This document shows positions 8,289 through 17,319 of a DNA stretch of 64,000 bases, in pieces. The stretch comes from REEB95 sp035934235. GTDB taxonomy: Bacteria > Pseudomonadota > Alphaproteobacteria > ATCC43930 > CGMCC-115725. Made by a program: the position numbers and the translations under genes. The stretch lies in contig DASYYB010000040.1 in NCBI GenBank assembly GCA_035934235.1, positions 1-64,000 on the forward strand. The letters are read 5' to 3'. Within the stretch, counting starts at the first letter, position 1. Every line of letters begins with the position of its first letter. The notes beneath the pieces are model-generated. The model saw only the letters and a program-made list of their open reading frames with translations. It did not search any database and was not told where the DNA came from.

Positions 8289-9755
8289 ATGTCGAACGCG
8301 GTCCGCAGCACATCAGGGACACCGGGCGGTGGCGGCTTGGCCGTCGGCGGCGGTTCGTCGTCGTCGCGCGCGGCGCCGGCTGACGGCGCGTCCTTTGGCG
8401 GCGTCCTGGGGCAGGCGATGGCGGGACCGGCGCATCCGGCAACTGGTGTCGGCGACGGCAAGGCGGACGGCAAGAACAATGGCAAAGACGCCGGCAAGGA
8501 TCATGGCAATCCGACGGCGGCGGCGGACGTCGCAGCGACCCTTGCCGCCGACTTGACGTCGACCGTCGGTGGATCATCGGCCACGGGCGCCCCTGCGACG
8601 GCAACGGGCAAGGATGCGGCGCCGAGTGCGGCTGGTAGCCCGGACAGAAAGCGGCGAACGGATGCGGCCGCGGTAAGCCCGGGGCAAAACGCGCAAGCCG
8701 CCGCCGCGGTCGCTGCGTCTCTGGTCATGCCGGCTGCTGCCGGCGTGGTGACACCGACGCCGGCCGGGGTTGCTGCCGATATTACGGTTGGCGCGGCAAC
8801 GGCCATCACGAATGCGATGACCGGCGCGCCGGGCTCACGCGCGGTTGCCGGTCCGGTCGCGGCCAAACCCGCCGCAACCATCGTCAAAGGTGCGAATGCA
8901 CAAACCAATCATGAGCTTGTCGGACCGGTGGATGGGACCGGTTCGCAAGAGCCGGACGGCATCGGCCCCGCGACAGCGATGGTCGGCCGTCCGGCTGCCA
9001 TGACTTCCAGCCTCGCGGCCGTGCTTCCGTCCGGGGCAGCGCCGGCCAATACGGCCAATACGGCCAGTGCGCCGGCAAGCGGCACGGTCGGCCGCCAGCC
9101 TGGCGCGGCCGCCGTTACGGACACTGCGTCCTCGGCCAACGCCTCGCCATCGACGGTGGTGCTTGCGACGCTTGCGACCGCAGACCACGATCCGAGCCAG
9201 TCATCGCCCAATGGCGCCACGGCCGCGCCGGCCGGCGCCGGCGGCCAAATCGTGACGCCCGGCGTTATGGCGGCGAACCTCACACCGCTGGCGACGCTCA
9301 GCGGTCAAACGGCGCCGACCGTCGCTAATGGCACGGTCAACGTGGTCGCGCCGGACGGCACGAACCAGCCGCTGGCCAACGCGCTCGGTACGCAGATCCT
9401 CTCCATGGTGGCGGCGGGCCGCAACCAGGTCACCGTCCATCTCAGCCCACCCGATCTCGGCAACTTGACGGTCCACGTCGAGGTCCAGTCGCGGGACGTC
9501 TCGGCCTGGTTCGCCTCGCCGCAGCCACAAGTGCAGCAGGCCGTCAGCGATGCGCTGGCGCAGCTGCACGGATCGCTCAACGGCGCCGGCCTCAATTTAT
9601 CGGGCGCCTGGGTCGGCGCTGACGTCTCAGGCGGCGGCAACGGCCGGCCAACTGCCACGCCATTGCCCGCGCGCCGCACGGCGACGGCCACCGGCCGGGT
9701 CGAGGTCACGGCTGGCGGCACCACTTCTGTCGAAGGACTGAGCGTCTATGCCTGA
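8289..9755 (+). CDS. fliK: Flagellar hook-length control protein FliK
   Basis: A 488-residue protein. The first 360 residues are low-complexity (Ala, Gly, Thr, Pro, Asp, Lys), as in many FliK rulers. The C-terminal domain, about 365-460, has the diagnostic Val-Thr-Val-His-Leu-Ser-Pro-Pro-Asp-Leu-Gly segment that contacts FlhB to switch export specificity. The ATG was chosen because the longer upstream frame is antisense-like arginine-rich sequence overlapping fliG. Its end overlaps fliM by eight bases. Assignment rests on the C-terminal motif and the position. Confidence 0.88.
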   Translation: MSNAVRSTSGTPGGGGLAVGGGSSSSRAAPADGASFGGVLGQAMAGPAHPATGVGDGKADGKNNGKDAGKDHGNPTAAADVAATLAADLTSTVGGSSATGAPATATGKDAAPSAAGSPDRKRRTDAAAVSPGQNAQAAAAVAASLVMPAAAGVVTPTPAGVAADITVGAATAITNAMTGAPGSRAVAGPVAAKPAATIVKGANAQTNHELVGPVDGTGSQEPDGIGPATAMVGRPAAMTSSLAAVLPSGAAPANTANTASAPASGTVGRQPGAAAVTDTASSANASPSTVVLATLATADHDPSQSSPNGATAAPAGAGGQIVTPGVMAANLTPLATLSGQTAPTVANGTVNVVAPDGTNQPLANALGTQILSMVAAGRNQVTVHLSPPDLGNLTVHVEVQSRDVSAWFASPQPQVQQAVSDALAQLHGSLNGAGLNLSGAWVGADVSGGGNGRPTATPLPARRTATATGRVEVTAGGTTSVEGLSVYA

Positions 9756-10761
9756 TTTCAAGGACGACGACGAACGCCGAGAAACCGTGGCCCAGGTCAC
9801 GCGGATCGCCGACAGCCCGAGCGGCGAATGGGTGTCGCCGATCGGCCGCGTCCGGCGATTCAACCTGCTGGCCCAGGATACGGTGGTGCGCGGCCGCCTG
9901 CCGACGCTCGACGTGCTCAACGACCGCTTCGCGCGCTTTTTCCGCACGGCGCTGTTCCGCGAGCTGCGTTGCGCGCTGGAGCTCAAGCCTGGCGCCGTCG
10001 AACTGATCAAACACGCCGAGTTCATCGAGCGGCTCGAAGTGCCGAGCTTCCTGGCGCTGGTCAGCACCAAGCCGCTCAACGGCACGATGCTGGTGTCGAT
10101 CGACGCCAAGCTTGCGCACTCGATCGTCGAAATCTTCTTCGGCGGCGCCGGAAAATTCCCGGTCAATATCGGCAACCGCGAATTCACGGCGGTGGAACAA
10201 CGCGTTTTGCGTCGCGTGATCGCGATCGCGTTGCGTGAATTCGTCACGGCGTGGGAGCCGGTCCAGTCCTTCCAGCCGGAGGTCCTGCGCTACGAGTTCA
10301 ATCCGCAATTCGCCAACGTGGCGTCGCCGAGCGACCTGGTGATCGTCAGCACGTTCCGTGTGATCATCGAAAGCGGCGGCGGCTGGGTTACCGTCTGTCT
10401 GCCGTACAACGCGGTCGAGCAGCTGCGCGACCAGCTTATGTCGGGTGTGGCGTCCGACCGGCACGCCGACGACCGCTGGTTCGGCATGCTGCGCGTCGGC
10501 GTCGAGCGCGTGAATCTGCACGCCGCCGTCGAGCTGCTCGACATCGAGATTTCGGTCAACGATCTGCTGAAGATGCGCACCGGCGACGTCTTCGAGGTCG
10601 AGATGCCGGAAACGGTCACCGTCAACATCAACAACATGCCGCTATTCCGCGGCAAATGGGGGAGGCACCGCGGTAAGGCCGCCGTGCGCATTGAGACGAA
10701 GCTCAATGCGACGCCGAGCCTGCTGGGAGCGGTTTTGCCGCATGACAGGAGATTGGTATGA
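9748..10761 (+). CDS. fliM: Flagellar motor switch protein FliM (lacks N-terminal CheY motif)
   Basis: A 337-residue C-ring protein. The CheC-like middle domain (Phe-Phe-Gly-Gly-Ala-Gly region near residue 130) and the C-terminal SpoA domain (Met-Arg-Thr-Gly-Asp-Val-Phe and Pro-Leu-Phe-Arg-Gly) are clear. The usual N-terminal Leu-Ser-Gln-x-Glu-Ile-Asp-Ala-Leu-Leu peptide that binds phospho-CheY is missing; the protein begins with an Asp/Glu-rich stretch and soon enters the conserved core. No earlier start exists in this frame. It overlaps fliK and fliN. Confidence 0.94.
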   Translation: MPDFKDDDERRETVAQVTRIADSPSGEWVSPIGRVRRFNLLAQDTVVRGRLPTLDVLNDRFARFFRTALFRELRCALELKPGAVELIKHAEFIERLEVPSFLALVSTKPLNGTMLVSIDAKLAHSIVEIFFGGAGKFPVNIGNREFTAVEQRVLRRVIAIALREFVTAWEPVQSFQPEVLRYEFNPQFANVASPSDLVIVSTFRVIIESGGGWVTVCLPYNAVEQLRDQLMSGVASDRHADDRWFGMLRVGVERVNLHAAVELLDIEISVNDLLKMRTGDVFEVEMPETVTVNINNMPLFRGKWGRHRGKAAVRIETKLNATPSLLGAVLPHDRRLV

Positions 10762-11234
10762 GCACCGACACCAGCAACGGCGCCGGCTCGCGTAGCACAG
10801 CGCCGTCGGGAACCATCGAGCGGCCTGACGCGCAACAGGCGCGCAAAGCCGCGCCGGGTGTCAGCACGACGCCGAGCCCGCTGCCCGATCTTGACCCGCC
10901 GAGCGCCACCGCCGCGGGTTCTGAGGCGCCGGTCATCGATCCGCTCGGCGACGGCGCGACGAGCGTCGATTCCGCGCATTTCGACGTGGTGATGGACATT
11001 CCGGTGCGCATGTCGGTCGAAGTCGGCCGCGCCGATATCTCGCTCCGGCACCTCGTCCAACTCGGCCACGGGTCGCTCGTCGAGCTCGACCGGCCGGCGA
11101 CTGCGCCTCTCGACATCCGCGTCAACGGCGTGCTGATCGCGCGCGGCGAAGTCGTCGTCGTCAACGACGAGAAGATGGGCATCCGCGTTACCGACGTCGT
11201 CAGCCAGGCCGAGCGGCTGAAGCGGTTGCGGTGA
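10758..11234 (+). CDS. fliN: Flagellar motor switch protein FliN
   Basis: A 158-residue protein with a variable, Ser/Pro-rich N-terminal half and a C-terminal SpoA domain from about residue 75. The domain shows Asp-Ile-Pro-Val-Arg-Met-Ser-Val-Glu-Val-Gly and Val-Asn-Gly-Val-Leu-Ile-Ala-Arg-Gly-Glu-Val-Val-Val, hallmarks of FliN. It builds the cytoplasmic base of the C-ring and docks FliH. The ATG overlaps the fliM stop by four bases, and the stop overlaps the next gene, a FliQ homologue. Confidence 0.95.
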   Translation: MSTDTSNGAGSRSTAPSGTIERPDAQQARKAAPGVSTTPSPLPDLDPPSATAAGSEAPVIDPLGDGATSVDSAHFDVVMDIPVRMSVEVGRADISLRHLVQLGHGSLVELDRPATAPLDIRVNGVLIARGEVVVVNDEKMGIRVTDVVSQAERLKRLR

Positions 11235-11506
11235 TGGGCAACGCGGTCTCGATGTCGGCGGCAGGGCACGGTGCCCTGGAGACGATCGTGCTCGTCGCCG
11301 GACCGATCCTCGGCTCGATCATGGCAGTGGGCATCATCGTCAGCGTGTTGCAGGCGGCGACCCAGATCAATGAGGCGACGTTGAGCTTCGTGCCGAAATT
11401 CCTCAGCGCCGTCTTCGTTCTCGCGGTGGGCGGCCCATGGCTGCTGCGCCAACTCGAGGCGTTCTTCGTCGCCATCCTGAGTGGGCCGCTGGGACCCGGA
11501 TCATGA
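11234..11506 (+). CDS. FliQ-type export-gate protein, first copy (between fliN and flhA)
   Basis: A 90-residue protein with two membrane helices separated by the FliQ loop Gln-Ala-Ala-Thr-Gln-Ile-Asn-Glu-Ala-Thr-Leu-Ser-Phe-Val-Pro-Lys, which is the canonical version of the motif. FliQ packs around FliP/FliR in the export gate. It is unusual that this copy stands apart from fliP and fliR, while a second, more divergent FliQ sits in the usual fliP-fliQ-fliR order. Single-base overlap with fliN and four-base overlap with flhA show tight coupling. The longer GTG start three bases upstream is possible. Confidence 0.88.
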   Translation: MGNAVSMSAAGHGALETIVLVAGPILGSIMAVGIIVSVLQAATQINEATLSFVPKFLSAVFVLAVGGPWLLRQLEAFFVAILSGPLGPGS

Positions 11507-13623
11507 GCGCGCAAGTCGCCAAAGCCGCGACCGGCCTCGGCCTCATCGCATGGCGCCGGCATTTGCCGTCGCTCGCCGGCCCTGCCGCCTTCGTGCTCAT
11601 CCTGGCGATGGTGGTCGTGCCGCTGCCGCCGTTCATTCTCGATTTCCTGTTCACGTTCAATATTTCGCTGGCGCTGATGACGCTGCTGGCGGCGCTCTAC
11701 ACCGCGCGCTCGACCGATTTCTCGTCGTTTCCGACGCTGTTGCTGGTGACGACGCTGATGCGACTGTCGCTCAACGTCGCGGCGGCGCGCGTCATCCTGC
11801 TCGACGGCTACATGGGCACCGGCGCGGCAGGCCGGGTCATCGAATCCTTCGGCAATTTCGTCGTCGGCGGCGATTTCGCCGTCGGCATCGCCGTTTTCAC
11901 CATCCTCGTGCTGATCAATTTCGTCGTGTTGACCAAGGGCTCAGGCCGCATCGCCGAAGTGGCGGCGCGCTTCGTCCTCGACGGCATGCCCGGCAAGCAG
12001 ATGGCGATCGACGCCGATCTCAATGCCGGGCTGATCGGCCAGGAAGAGGCGATCCGCCGGCGCGAACAGGTGACCCACGAAGCGGACTTCTTCGGCGCGA
12101 TGGACGGCGCCAGCAAGTTCGTCCGCGGCGATGCGATCGCGGCCATCCTCATCCTGTTCATCAACATGATCGGCGGCCTGTTGATTGGCGTGTGGCAGCA
12201 CGGCATGGATTTAAGTGCGGCGTCGGCCAATTATGCCCTGCTGACCGTCGGCGACGGCCTGGTGGCGCAGATTCCCGCGCTGGTGATCTCGTCGGCGGCC
12301 GGTGTGGTGGTCAGCCGCGTCTCGACCGGCGCCGATATCGGCCGCCAGGTGGTCGAGCAATTCGCCGCCTATCCCAAGGTCTGGCTGTTGGGCTCCGGCA
12401 TCGTCGGCCTGTTCGGCATCATTCCCGGTATGCCGCATCTGCCGTTCCTCACCTTCGCGGCGGTGCTCGGCGGCACCGGCTGGTTCATCCTGCGGCAGCG
12501 AACGGTCGCTGCCGCCGCGCCGAAGACCGCGCCGCCGCCCGAACCCGAGGAGATCGATGTCAACGTCGTCGAGGTGGTCGAGCCGCTGGCGATCGAGGTC
12601 GGCTACCGGCTGGTCAGCCTGGTCAGCAAAGAGCGCGGCGGCGGCCTGCTGCCGCGGCTCAAAGGCGTGCGCAAATTGCTGTCGCGCGAATTCGGGTTCC
12701 TGGTTCCGGCCGTCCACGTCCGGGACAATCCCGATCTGCGCCCGATCGGCTATCGCATCTTGGTCCACGGTGTCGAGCGCGCCGCCGCCGAAGTGCATCC
12801 GGACCGCCTCCTGGCGATCGGCGCCGACAAGGCGACGGCGCAGGTGCCGGGCACGCCGACGCGCGATCCGGCTTTCGGCCGGCCTGCTTTGTGGATTGCG
12901 CCCACTGCGGCGGACCAGGCGCGCGCTTCGGGATACGCCGTCTTCGACACCGCCGTCGTCGTGGCGACGCATTTCGAGCGCGTGCTGCGCGATCACGTCG
13001 ACGAGATATTCGGCCGGACCGAGATGGACGGCGTTCTGGCCGCGTTCGGCAAACAGGCGCCGAAGCTGGTCGACGAGCTGATACCCAAGCTGTTGTCGCC
13101 GGCGACCGTCTACAAGGTGATGCGTGCGCTGCTCGCCGAGCGCGTGCCGCTGCGCGACCTGCGCGGCATCGTTACCGCGCTGCTCGAGGAGGGCGCGGCG
13201 ACGCAGGACGCAACGAAGCTTGTCGAAACGGTGCGTTCTCGGCTCGGCCGCTTTGTCGTCCAGAGCGCCTTCGGCGCTGTCGATGAAATCCGCGCGGCGG
13301 TGCTCGACGGCGATCTCGAGAAGCTTCTGCTTCAGACACTCAAGCTGCCGGCCGACGGTGCGTCGCCTTTCGCTATTGAGCCGTCGATTGCGGCGCAGCT
13401 GCGTGAAACCGCGGGCGCCTTGGCGGCGCGCTGGGAAGCGGACGGCCGGCCGCCGGCCATCCTGGTGCGGCCGGAACTGCGGCCGCTGGTGGCGCAGACG
13501 CTGATGGTTGTGCGGCCGCGGCTCTGGGTCGTGTCCTATGCCGAGATTCCGCCCGAAAAGCGCATCCGCGTGACCGAGGTTATCGGCCGCAAGGCCGAAA
13601 GGAGCGAGGATGCCGCGGCCTAA
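11503..13623 (+). CDS. flhA: Flagellar export gate protein FlhA
   Basis: A 706-residue protein. The N-terminal half has about eight membrane helices and the FHIPEP signature segment Asp-Gly-Met-Pro-Gly-Lys-Gln-Met-Ala-Ile-Asp-Ala-Asp-Leu-Asn-Ala-Gly. The C-terminal half is the cytoplasmic ring domain that docks chaperone-substrate complexes. It uses the proton motive force with FlhB and FliPQR to export flagellar parts. The ATG chosen overlaps the upstream fliQ stop by four bases; a longer in-frame extension would lie over fliQ. fliA follows after 36 bases. Confidence 0.96.
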   Translation: MSAQVAKAATGLGLIAWRRHLPSLAGPAAFVLILAMVVVPLPPFILDFLFTFNISLALMTLLAALYTARSTDFSSFPTLLLVTTLMRLSLNVAAARVILLDGYMGTGAAGRVIESFGNFVVGGDFAVGIAVFTILVLINFVVLTKGSGRIAEVAARFVLDGMPGKQMAIDADLNAGLIGQEEAIRRREQVTHEADFFGAMDGASKFVRGDAIAAILILFINMIGGLLIGVWQHGMDLSAASANYALLTVGDGLVAQIPALVISSAAGVVVSRVSTGADIGRQVVEQFAAYPKVWLLGSGIVGLFGIIPGMPHLPFLTFAAVLGGTGWFILRQRTVAAAAPKTAPPPEPEEIDVNVVEVVEPLAIEVGYRLVSLVSKERGGGLLPRLKGVRKLLSREFGFLVPAVHVRDNPDLRPIGYRILVHGVERAAAEVHPDRLLAIGADKATAQVPGTPTRDPAFGRPALWIAPTAADQARASGYAVFDTAVVVATHFERVLRDHVDEIFGRTEMDGVLAAFGKQAPKLVDELIPKLLSPATVYKVMRALLAERVPLRDLRGIVTALLEEGAATQDATKLVETVRSRLGRFVVQSAFGAVDEIRAAVLDGDLEKLLLQTLKLPADGASPFAIEPSIAAQLRETAGALAARWEADGRPPAILVRPELRPLVAQTLMVVRPRLWVVSYAEIPPEKRIRVTEVIGRKAERSEDAAA

Positions 13624-13659
13624 GGCGCAATCGGCCGCGCCTGCCGGGAGAGACGGCCG

Positions 13660-14415
13660 ATGGCCGTGACCTCGGAATTGGCGCATTACGCGGCGACGCT
13701 CGCCTCGTCGATCGATGAGGGCGATCTGCTGCGCCGATTCATGCCAAGCGTGAAGGCGTCGGCGCTGCATTTGAAAGCCCGGCTGCCGTCCAGCGTCGAA
13801 GTCGAGGACCTGGTTCAGGCCGGTATGATGGCGTTGTTGCGCGTGGTTCGCGCCGGCCTCGGCATGGTCGAATACGACCGCCGGACGCGGCGGATCGTCG
13901 TCAATGCGATGATCGACGAAGCGCGTCGCACCACGCTGCCGTCGACCTCGATCGCGCGCCGGGTGCGGGCGGCGGCGGCGGCAATGCGTGGTGTCGAGGC
14001 GCGGCTTGGCCGAGCGGCAACCGACGAGGAAGTCGCGGCGCAGATGGGGATTTCGGTCGAACGTTATCAGCGCATCCTCACCGATGCCGCGCTCGTTCGG
14101 CTGCTGCCGCTCGACGCGGCCGGGTCCGAGGTCGATCAGGCCGCGCAAGCCGACGGCGATCAGGAGCGCAGCATCGATCGCGACCGCGTCGTCGCTTCGT
14201 TGGCCGACGCGGTCTCGAGCCTGCCCGAGCGCGAACGCCTGGTTCTGAGCCTCTATTACGAACACGGCCTCAACATGGACGAGGTCGGCGCCGTTCTGAC
14301 GCTCGACAAATCCACGGTCTGCCGCCTGCACGGCCGCGCCCTGTTGGCGTTGCGGGCGCGCCTGTCGGACTGGGAGACCGCCGCGCACACGTTGGTCGGT
14401 GCGGAAGGGGAATAG
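13660..14415 (+). CDS. fliA: RNA polymerase sigma factor FliA (sigma28)
   Basis: A 251-residue sigma70-family protein of FliA length. Region 2 (Val-Glu-Asp-Leu-Val-Gln-Ala-Gly-Met-Met-Ala-Leu-Leu), region 3 and region 4 (Leu-Pro-Glu-Arg-Glu-Arg-Leu-Val-Leu-Ser-Leu-Tyr-Tyr-Glu) are all visible. The region 2.3-2.4 stretch is less typical (Val-Glu-Tyr-Asp-Arg-Arg-Thr-Arg-Arg). It should direct late flagellar genes such as flagellin and be held by the FlgM encoded elsewhere in this locus. Its presence inside the structural operon and next to motA agrees with this. Confidence 0.9.
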   Translation: MAVTSELAHYAATLASSIDEGDLLRRFMPSVKASALHLKARLPSSVEVEDLVQAGMMALLRVVRAGLGMVEYDRRTRRIVVNAMIDEARRTTLPSTSIARRVRAAAAAMRGVEARLGRAATDEEVAAQMGISVERYQRILTDAALVRLLPLDAAGSEVDQAAQADGDQERSIDRDRVVASLADAVSSLPERERLVLSLYYEHGLNMDEVGAVLTLDKSTVCRLHGRALLALRARLSDWETAAHTLVGAEGE

Positions 14416-14418
14416 GCG

Positions 14419-15273
14419 ATGGATCTGCTTTCCGTTATCGGTTTCGCGCTCGGCTTGATCTCGGTCACCGTGACGATCGTGCTCGACGGCGGCAGCGTCA
14501 TGTCGCTGGTGCATTTCCCCGCGTTCTTGATTGTCGTCGGTGGCACGGTCGGCGCGATTCTGCTGCAAACGCCGCCGCGGACCTTTTTCCGCGCCTTCCG
14601 GATGCTGCCGTGGGTGTTCTTTCCGCCGGCGTACGATGCCACGCAGCTCGTCGACTGGATCCTCGATTGGGCGCAGATCGCCCGCCGCGAGGGCGTGCTC
14701 GCGCTGGAGCCGATCGCCAACGACGAGCGCGACGCCTTCCTGAAAGAAGCGCTCAATTTGGTGATCGACGGCATCCCGCCGCCGACGGTGCGCGCCATCC
14801 TGGAGACGCGGCTGCACAGCCGCGAAGAATACGAATTGGGCGCGGCGCGGGTCTTCGAGCAGATGGCGGGTTACGCGCCGACCATCGGCATCATCGGCGC
14901 CGTATTGGGACTGATCACCACCATGTCGCATCTCGACGATCCAGCCAACCTCGGCAAGGGCATCGCCACGGCCTTCGTCGCCACGATCTATGGCGTCGCG
15001 TCAGCCAACCTGTTTTATCTGCCGATCGCCAACAAGCTGCGCATGGTTATCCGCAAGGGTGTGCGGCGGCAGGAGATCATCATCGAAGGCTTGCTCGGCA
15101 TCGCCACGTCCGAGCCGCGCCTTCATCTCGGCATGAAGCTCAGTAGCTTCATGCACGATGGCGAGGTCGAGACCGTTGCGCCCGCGGATGCTGACGACGC
15201 GGATGGCGGCGAGGGCGAGGCGCCGGAGGAGGAATTCCGGGACTCGCCGATCGACGAGCGGAAAACGGCCTGA
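14419..15273 (+). CDS. motA: Flagellar stator protein MotA (PomA/MotC-like)
   Basis: A 284-residue protein with four membrane helices: two at the N-terminus, then a cytoplasmic loop of about 110 residues with charged patches that face FliG, then two helices including Thr-Ile-Gly-Ile-Ile-Gly-Ala-Val-Leu-Gly-Leu-Ile. It forms the ion channel with MotB. Thr/Val-rich helices resemble the PomA/MotC subgroup, so the coupling ion (proton or sodium) is not certain. An acidic Glu/Asp-rich C-terminal tail is added. It follows fliA by three bases and precedes motB. Confidence 0.92.
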   Translation: MDLLSVIGFALGLISVTVTIVLDGGSVMSLVHFPAFLIVVGGTVGAILLQTPPRTFFRAFRMLPWVFFPPAYDATQLVDWILDWAQIARREGVLALEPIANDERDAFLKEALNLVIDGIPPPTVRAILETRLHSREEYELGAARVFEQMAGYAPTIGIIGAVLGLITTMSHLDDPANLGKGIATAFVATIYGVASANLFYLPIANKLRMVIRKGVRRQEIIIEGLLGIATSEPRLHLGMKLSSFMHDGEVETVAPADADDADGGEGEAPEEEFRDSPIDERKTA

Positions 15274-15288
15274 TGACGCGGGCGCGAC

Positions 15289-16197
15289 ATGGAGCATAAA
15301 CCGCATCCGAGGCGGCGACGCCACGAAGACCGCCACGAGAATCACGAGCGCTGGATCATCTCCTACGCCGATTTCATGACGTTGCTGTTCGCGACGTTCG
15401 TGATGCTGTATGCGATTTCGAGCGTCAACACCTCAAAATACCGCATCCTGCAACAAGTCTTCGCCGAGGCCTTCCTTGGCAAGATGGTACACGAGGATGC
15501 GGGCTTACAGCCGCAGAAAGGCGGCGTGTTCGATCACCTGTCCGCGCCGGTGCCGGTGCCGCAGCGCAACATCTCGCCACAGCTGCAAAATCAGATCGAG
15601 CAGCGGATCCGGCAGCTCGAAAAGATCTATGACCGGTTGACGAACCAGTTCCAAGGCCTGATCCAGAAGGACTTGGTCCATGTCGTCCGGCAGCCGAACG
15701 GTGTGGTCATCGACATCAACGCGACGTTGCTCTTCACCAGCGGCAGCGCCGCCTTGACCCCGCAAGCGCTGACCATCCTCGACCAGGTCGGTAAGGCCTT
15801 GGTCGATGTTCCGTATATCGTGCAAGTCAACGGCTTCACCGACGACGCGCCGATTCACAACGGTCAATTCGATTCCAACTGGGACCTGTCGGCGACGCGC
15901 GCGATCTCGGTCGTGAAGCGGTTCGTCGCCGACGGTATCGCGCCGGATCGGCTGGTGGGTGCCGGTTACGGCGAATACCACCCGGTGGCGCCGAACGACT
16001 CACTGGCGAACATGGCGCGCAATCGCCGCGTATCGATCATCGTCATCGCGCCGAACCATGAAGCGACCATGGGTGGCGTTCCGGTGCTTGGCGGCACACA
16101 ACCGCCGGCGGCCGAGTCAGACGCGGTCTCTGTGCCGCCCACGGGCGCAACGGCGGCTCCGGGCGCGCCGGCACCGGCAATCGGCACACATCCCTAA
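15289..16197 (+). CDS. motB: Flagellar stator protein MotB (OmpA-like)
   Basis: A 302-residue protein: a short His/Arg-rich cytoplasmic N-terminus, one membrane helix with the essential ion-binding Asp in Ile-Ser-Tyr-Ala-Asp-Phe-Met-Thr-Leu-Leu-Phe, then a plug/linker and an OmpA-like peptidoglycan-binding domain (about 145-260) with Gly-Phe-Thr-Asp-Asp-Ala and Asn-Arg-Arg-Val-Ser-Ile. A Pro/Ala-rich tail follows. It anchors MotA to the cell wall. It may be called MotD in some annotations. It directly follows motA. Confidence 0.93.
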   Translation: MEHKPHPRRRRHEDRHENHERWIISYADFMTLLFATFVMLYAISSVNTSKYRILQQVFAEAFLGKMVHEDAGLQPQKGGVFDHLSAPVPVPQRNISPQLQNQIEQRIRQLEKIYDRLTNQFQGLIQKDLVHVVRQPNGVVIDINATLLFTSGSAALTPQALTILDQVGKALVDVPYIVQVNGFTDDAPIHNGQFDSNWDLSATRAISVVKRFVADGIAPDRLVGAGYGEYHPVAPNDSLANMARNRRVSIIVIAPNHEATMGGVPVLGGTQPPAAESDAVSVPPTGATAAPGAPAPAIGTHP

Positions 16198-16214
16198 ACG
16201 GATAGCGGACGGTC

Positions 16215-16526
16215 ATGGCGTTCGGGCGCAAGCAGAAAACGGAGCAGCGGGGCGATGCGGCGGCCAGGCCGTCGATGCTCCGCCTTTTCCTGCCCGGCGC
16301 GGCGCTCGGATTGCTGCTGTTCGTCGTCCAAGGTACCGCCTTCGACGAAGGCATTTCGGCCTGGAGCATCGGCACTGTGGTCGCGTCGCGGTTGATCGCC
16401 GACGCGGTGATTGGCGTCGTCGTGCTGTGCGCCTTGTATATCGCATTCTACGCCGGCCGCTGGATTCTGGCGCAGGCCTGGGGCTGGACCCGCGCGACTG
16501 TGACACGGCGCGGCATACGGCCATGA
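16215..16526 (+). CDS. Small membrane protein in the flagellar operon, unknown
   Basis: A 103-residue protein with a basic N-terminus and two predicted membrane helices (about 21-40 and 57-82) followed by a short basic tail. No known family is recognised. It lies between motB and fliH and its stop overlaps the fliH start by four bases, so it is clearly part of the operon. A structural or assembly helper for the stator or export apparatus is conceivable but is only inference from position. Confidence 0.7.
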   Translation: MAFGRKQKTEQRGDAAARPSMLRLFLPGAALGLLLFVVQGTAFDEGISAWSIGTVVASRLIADAVIGVVVLCALYIAFYAGRWILAQAWGWTRATVTRRGIRP

Positions 16527-17311
16527 TCACGCGGCTCAAAGGCCAAAACGCGCGCGTGGCACGCTGGCAGGCGCCGTCGCTGGTTCCCGACGAAGCCGAG
16601 GCGCCTCATCAGTCGCACGGGCCGTCGACGCCGAAACTGCGCCCACCGGCCGCTGAGCCTGCGAAGTCGGAGGCGGACGAAGCTGCGGCCGCCGCGGTCG
16701 CAGCGGCCGCCACCGTCGCCGCCGCGCTCGAGGCGCTGCGCGCCGAAAAAGCCGCTGCGGGCTACGCCGAAGGCTTGGCGCGCGGGCTCGAAGAGGGACG
16801 GGCGCAAGGTCACCGCGAAGGGTTCGATGTCGGGCGAAGCGCCGCCGAGGCCGAGGCAGCCGCAGCCGTCGGGCGCATCGGCAAAGTCTTGGCCGCGCTG
16901 GGCGGCGAAATCACGGTACTCGACGATGCCGTCGAGGATGCGGTCGTGGCGCTGGCCCTCGAACTCGCGCGCCGCATCGTCGGCGTCGAAGTCACGCGCA
17001 ACCGCGAGGCGCTTGCCGGCCTCATCCGCCAGGTGCTGGCGGAAATTCCGATCGATACCGGAACGCCGCGCATCCTGCTTCATCCGGACGATCTCGCAGC
17101 GCTGCGCGCGCATGCGCCCGATCTCGGCAGCGGCAAAGTCGAGCTGGTTGCCGACGACAGCATGGAAGCCGGCGGTTGCCGGGTGCTGGCGGACGGCATC
17201 GACAACGCGACGCGGCCGGACCGGCGGTGGATCGAGCGCAGCACGCTGTTCGAGGGCGATCTGACGCTGGCAGCCCGCTGGCGCGCGGCGATGCTGGCCC
17301 TCTTCGACTAG
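16523..17311 (+). CDS. fliH: Flagellar assembly protein FliH
   Basis: A 262-residue protein with an Ala/Glu-rich helical N-terminal half that includes Gly-x3-Gly type repeats (Gly-Tyr-Ala-Glu-Gly-Leu-Ala-Arg-Gly-Leu-Glu-Glu-Gly), the hallmark of FliH/YscL, and a C-terminal domain resembling ATPase stator subunits. FliH holds the FliI ATPase and docks it to FliN. The start overlaps the preceding small gene by four bases, and fliI follows after eight bases. The family is poorly conserved, so the glycine repeats and the fliI neighbour are the main evidence. Confidence 0.88.
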   Translation: MITRLKGQNARVARWQAPSLVPDEAEAPHQSHGPSTPKLRPPAAEPAKSEADEAAAAAVAAAATVAAALEALRAEKAAAGYAEGLARGLEEGRAQGHREGFDVGRSAAEAEAAAAVGRIGKVLAALGGEITVLDDAVEDAVVALALELARRIVGVEVTRNREALAGLIRQVLAEIPIDTGTPRILLHPDDLAALRAHAPDLGSGKVELVADDSMEAGGCRVLADGIDNATRPDRRWIERSTLFEGDLTLAARWRAAMLALFD

Positions 17312-17319
17312 CGAACGCG

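Noticed and set aside
12211..14931. Open frame of 906 codons on the minus strand across flhA, fliA and motA
   Set aside because: It is antisense to three clearly conserved genes, is Arg/His/Gln-rich without domains, and reflects codon bias in GC-rich DNA.
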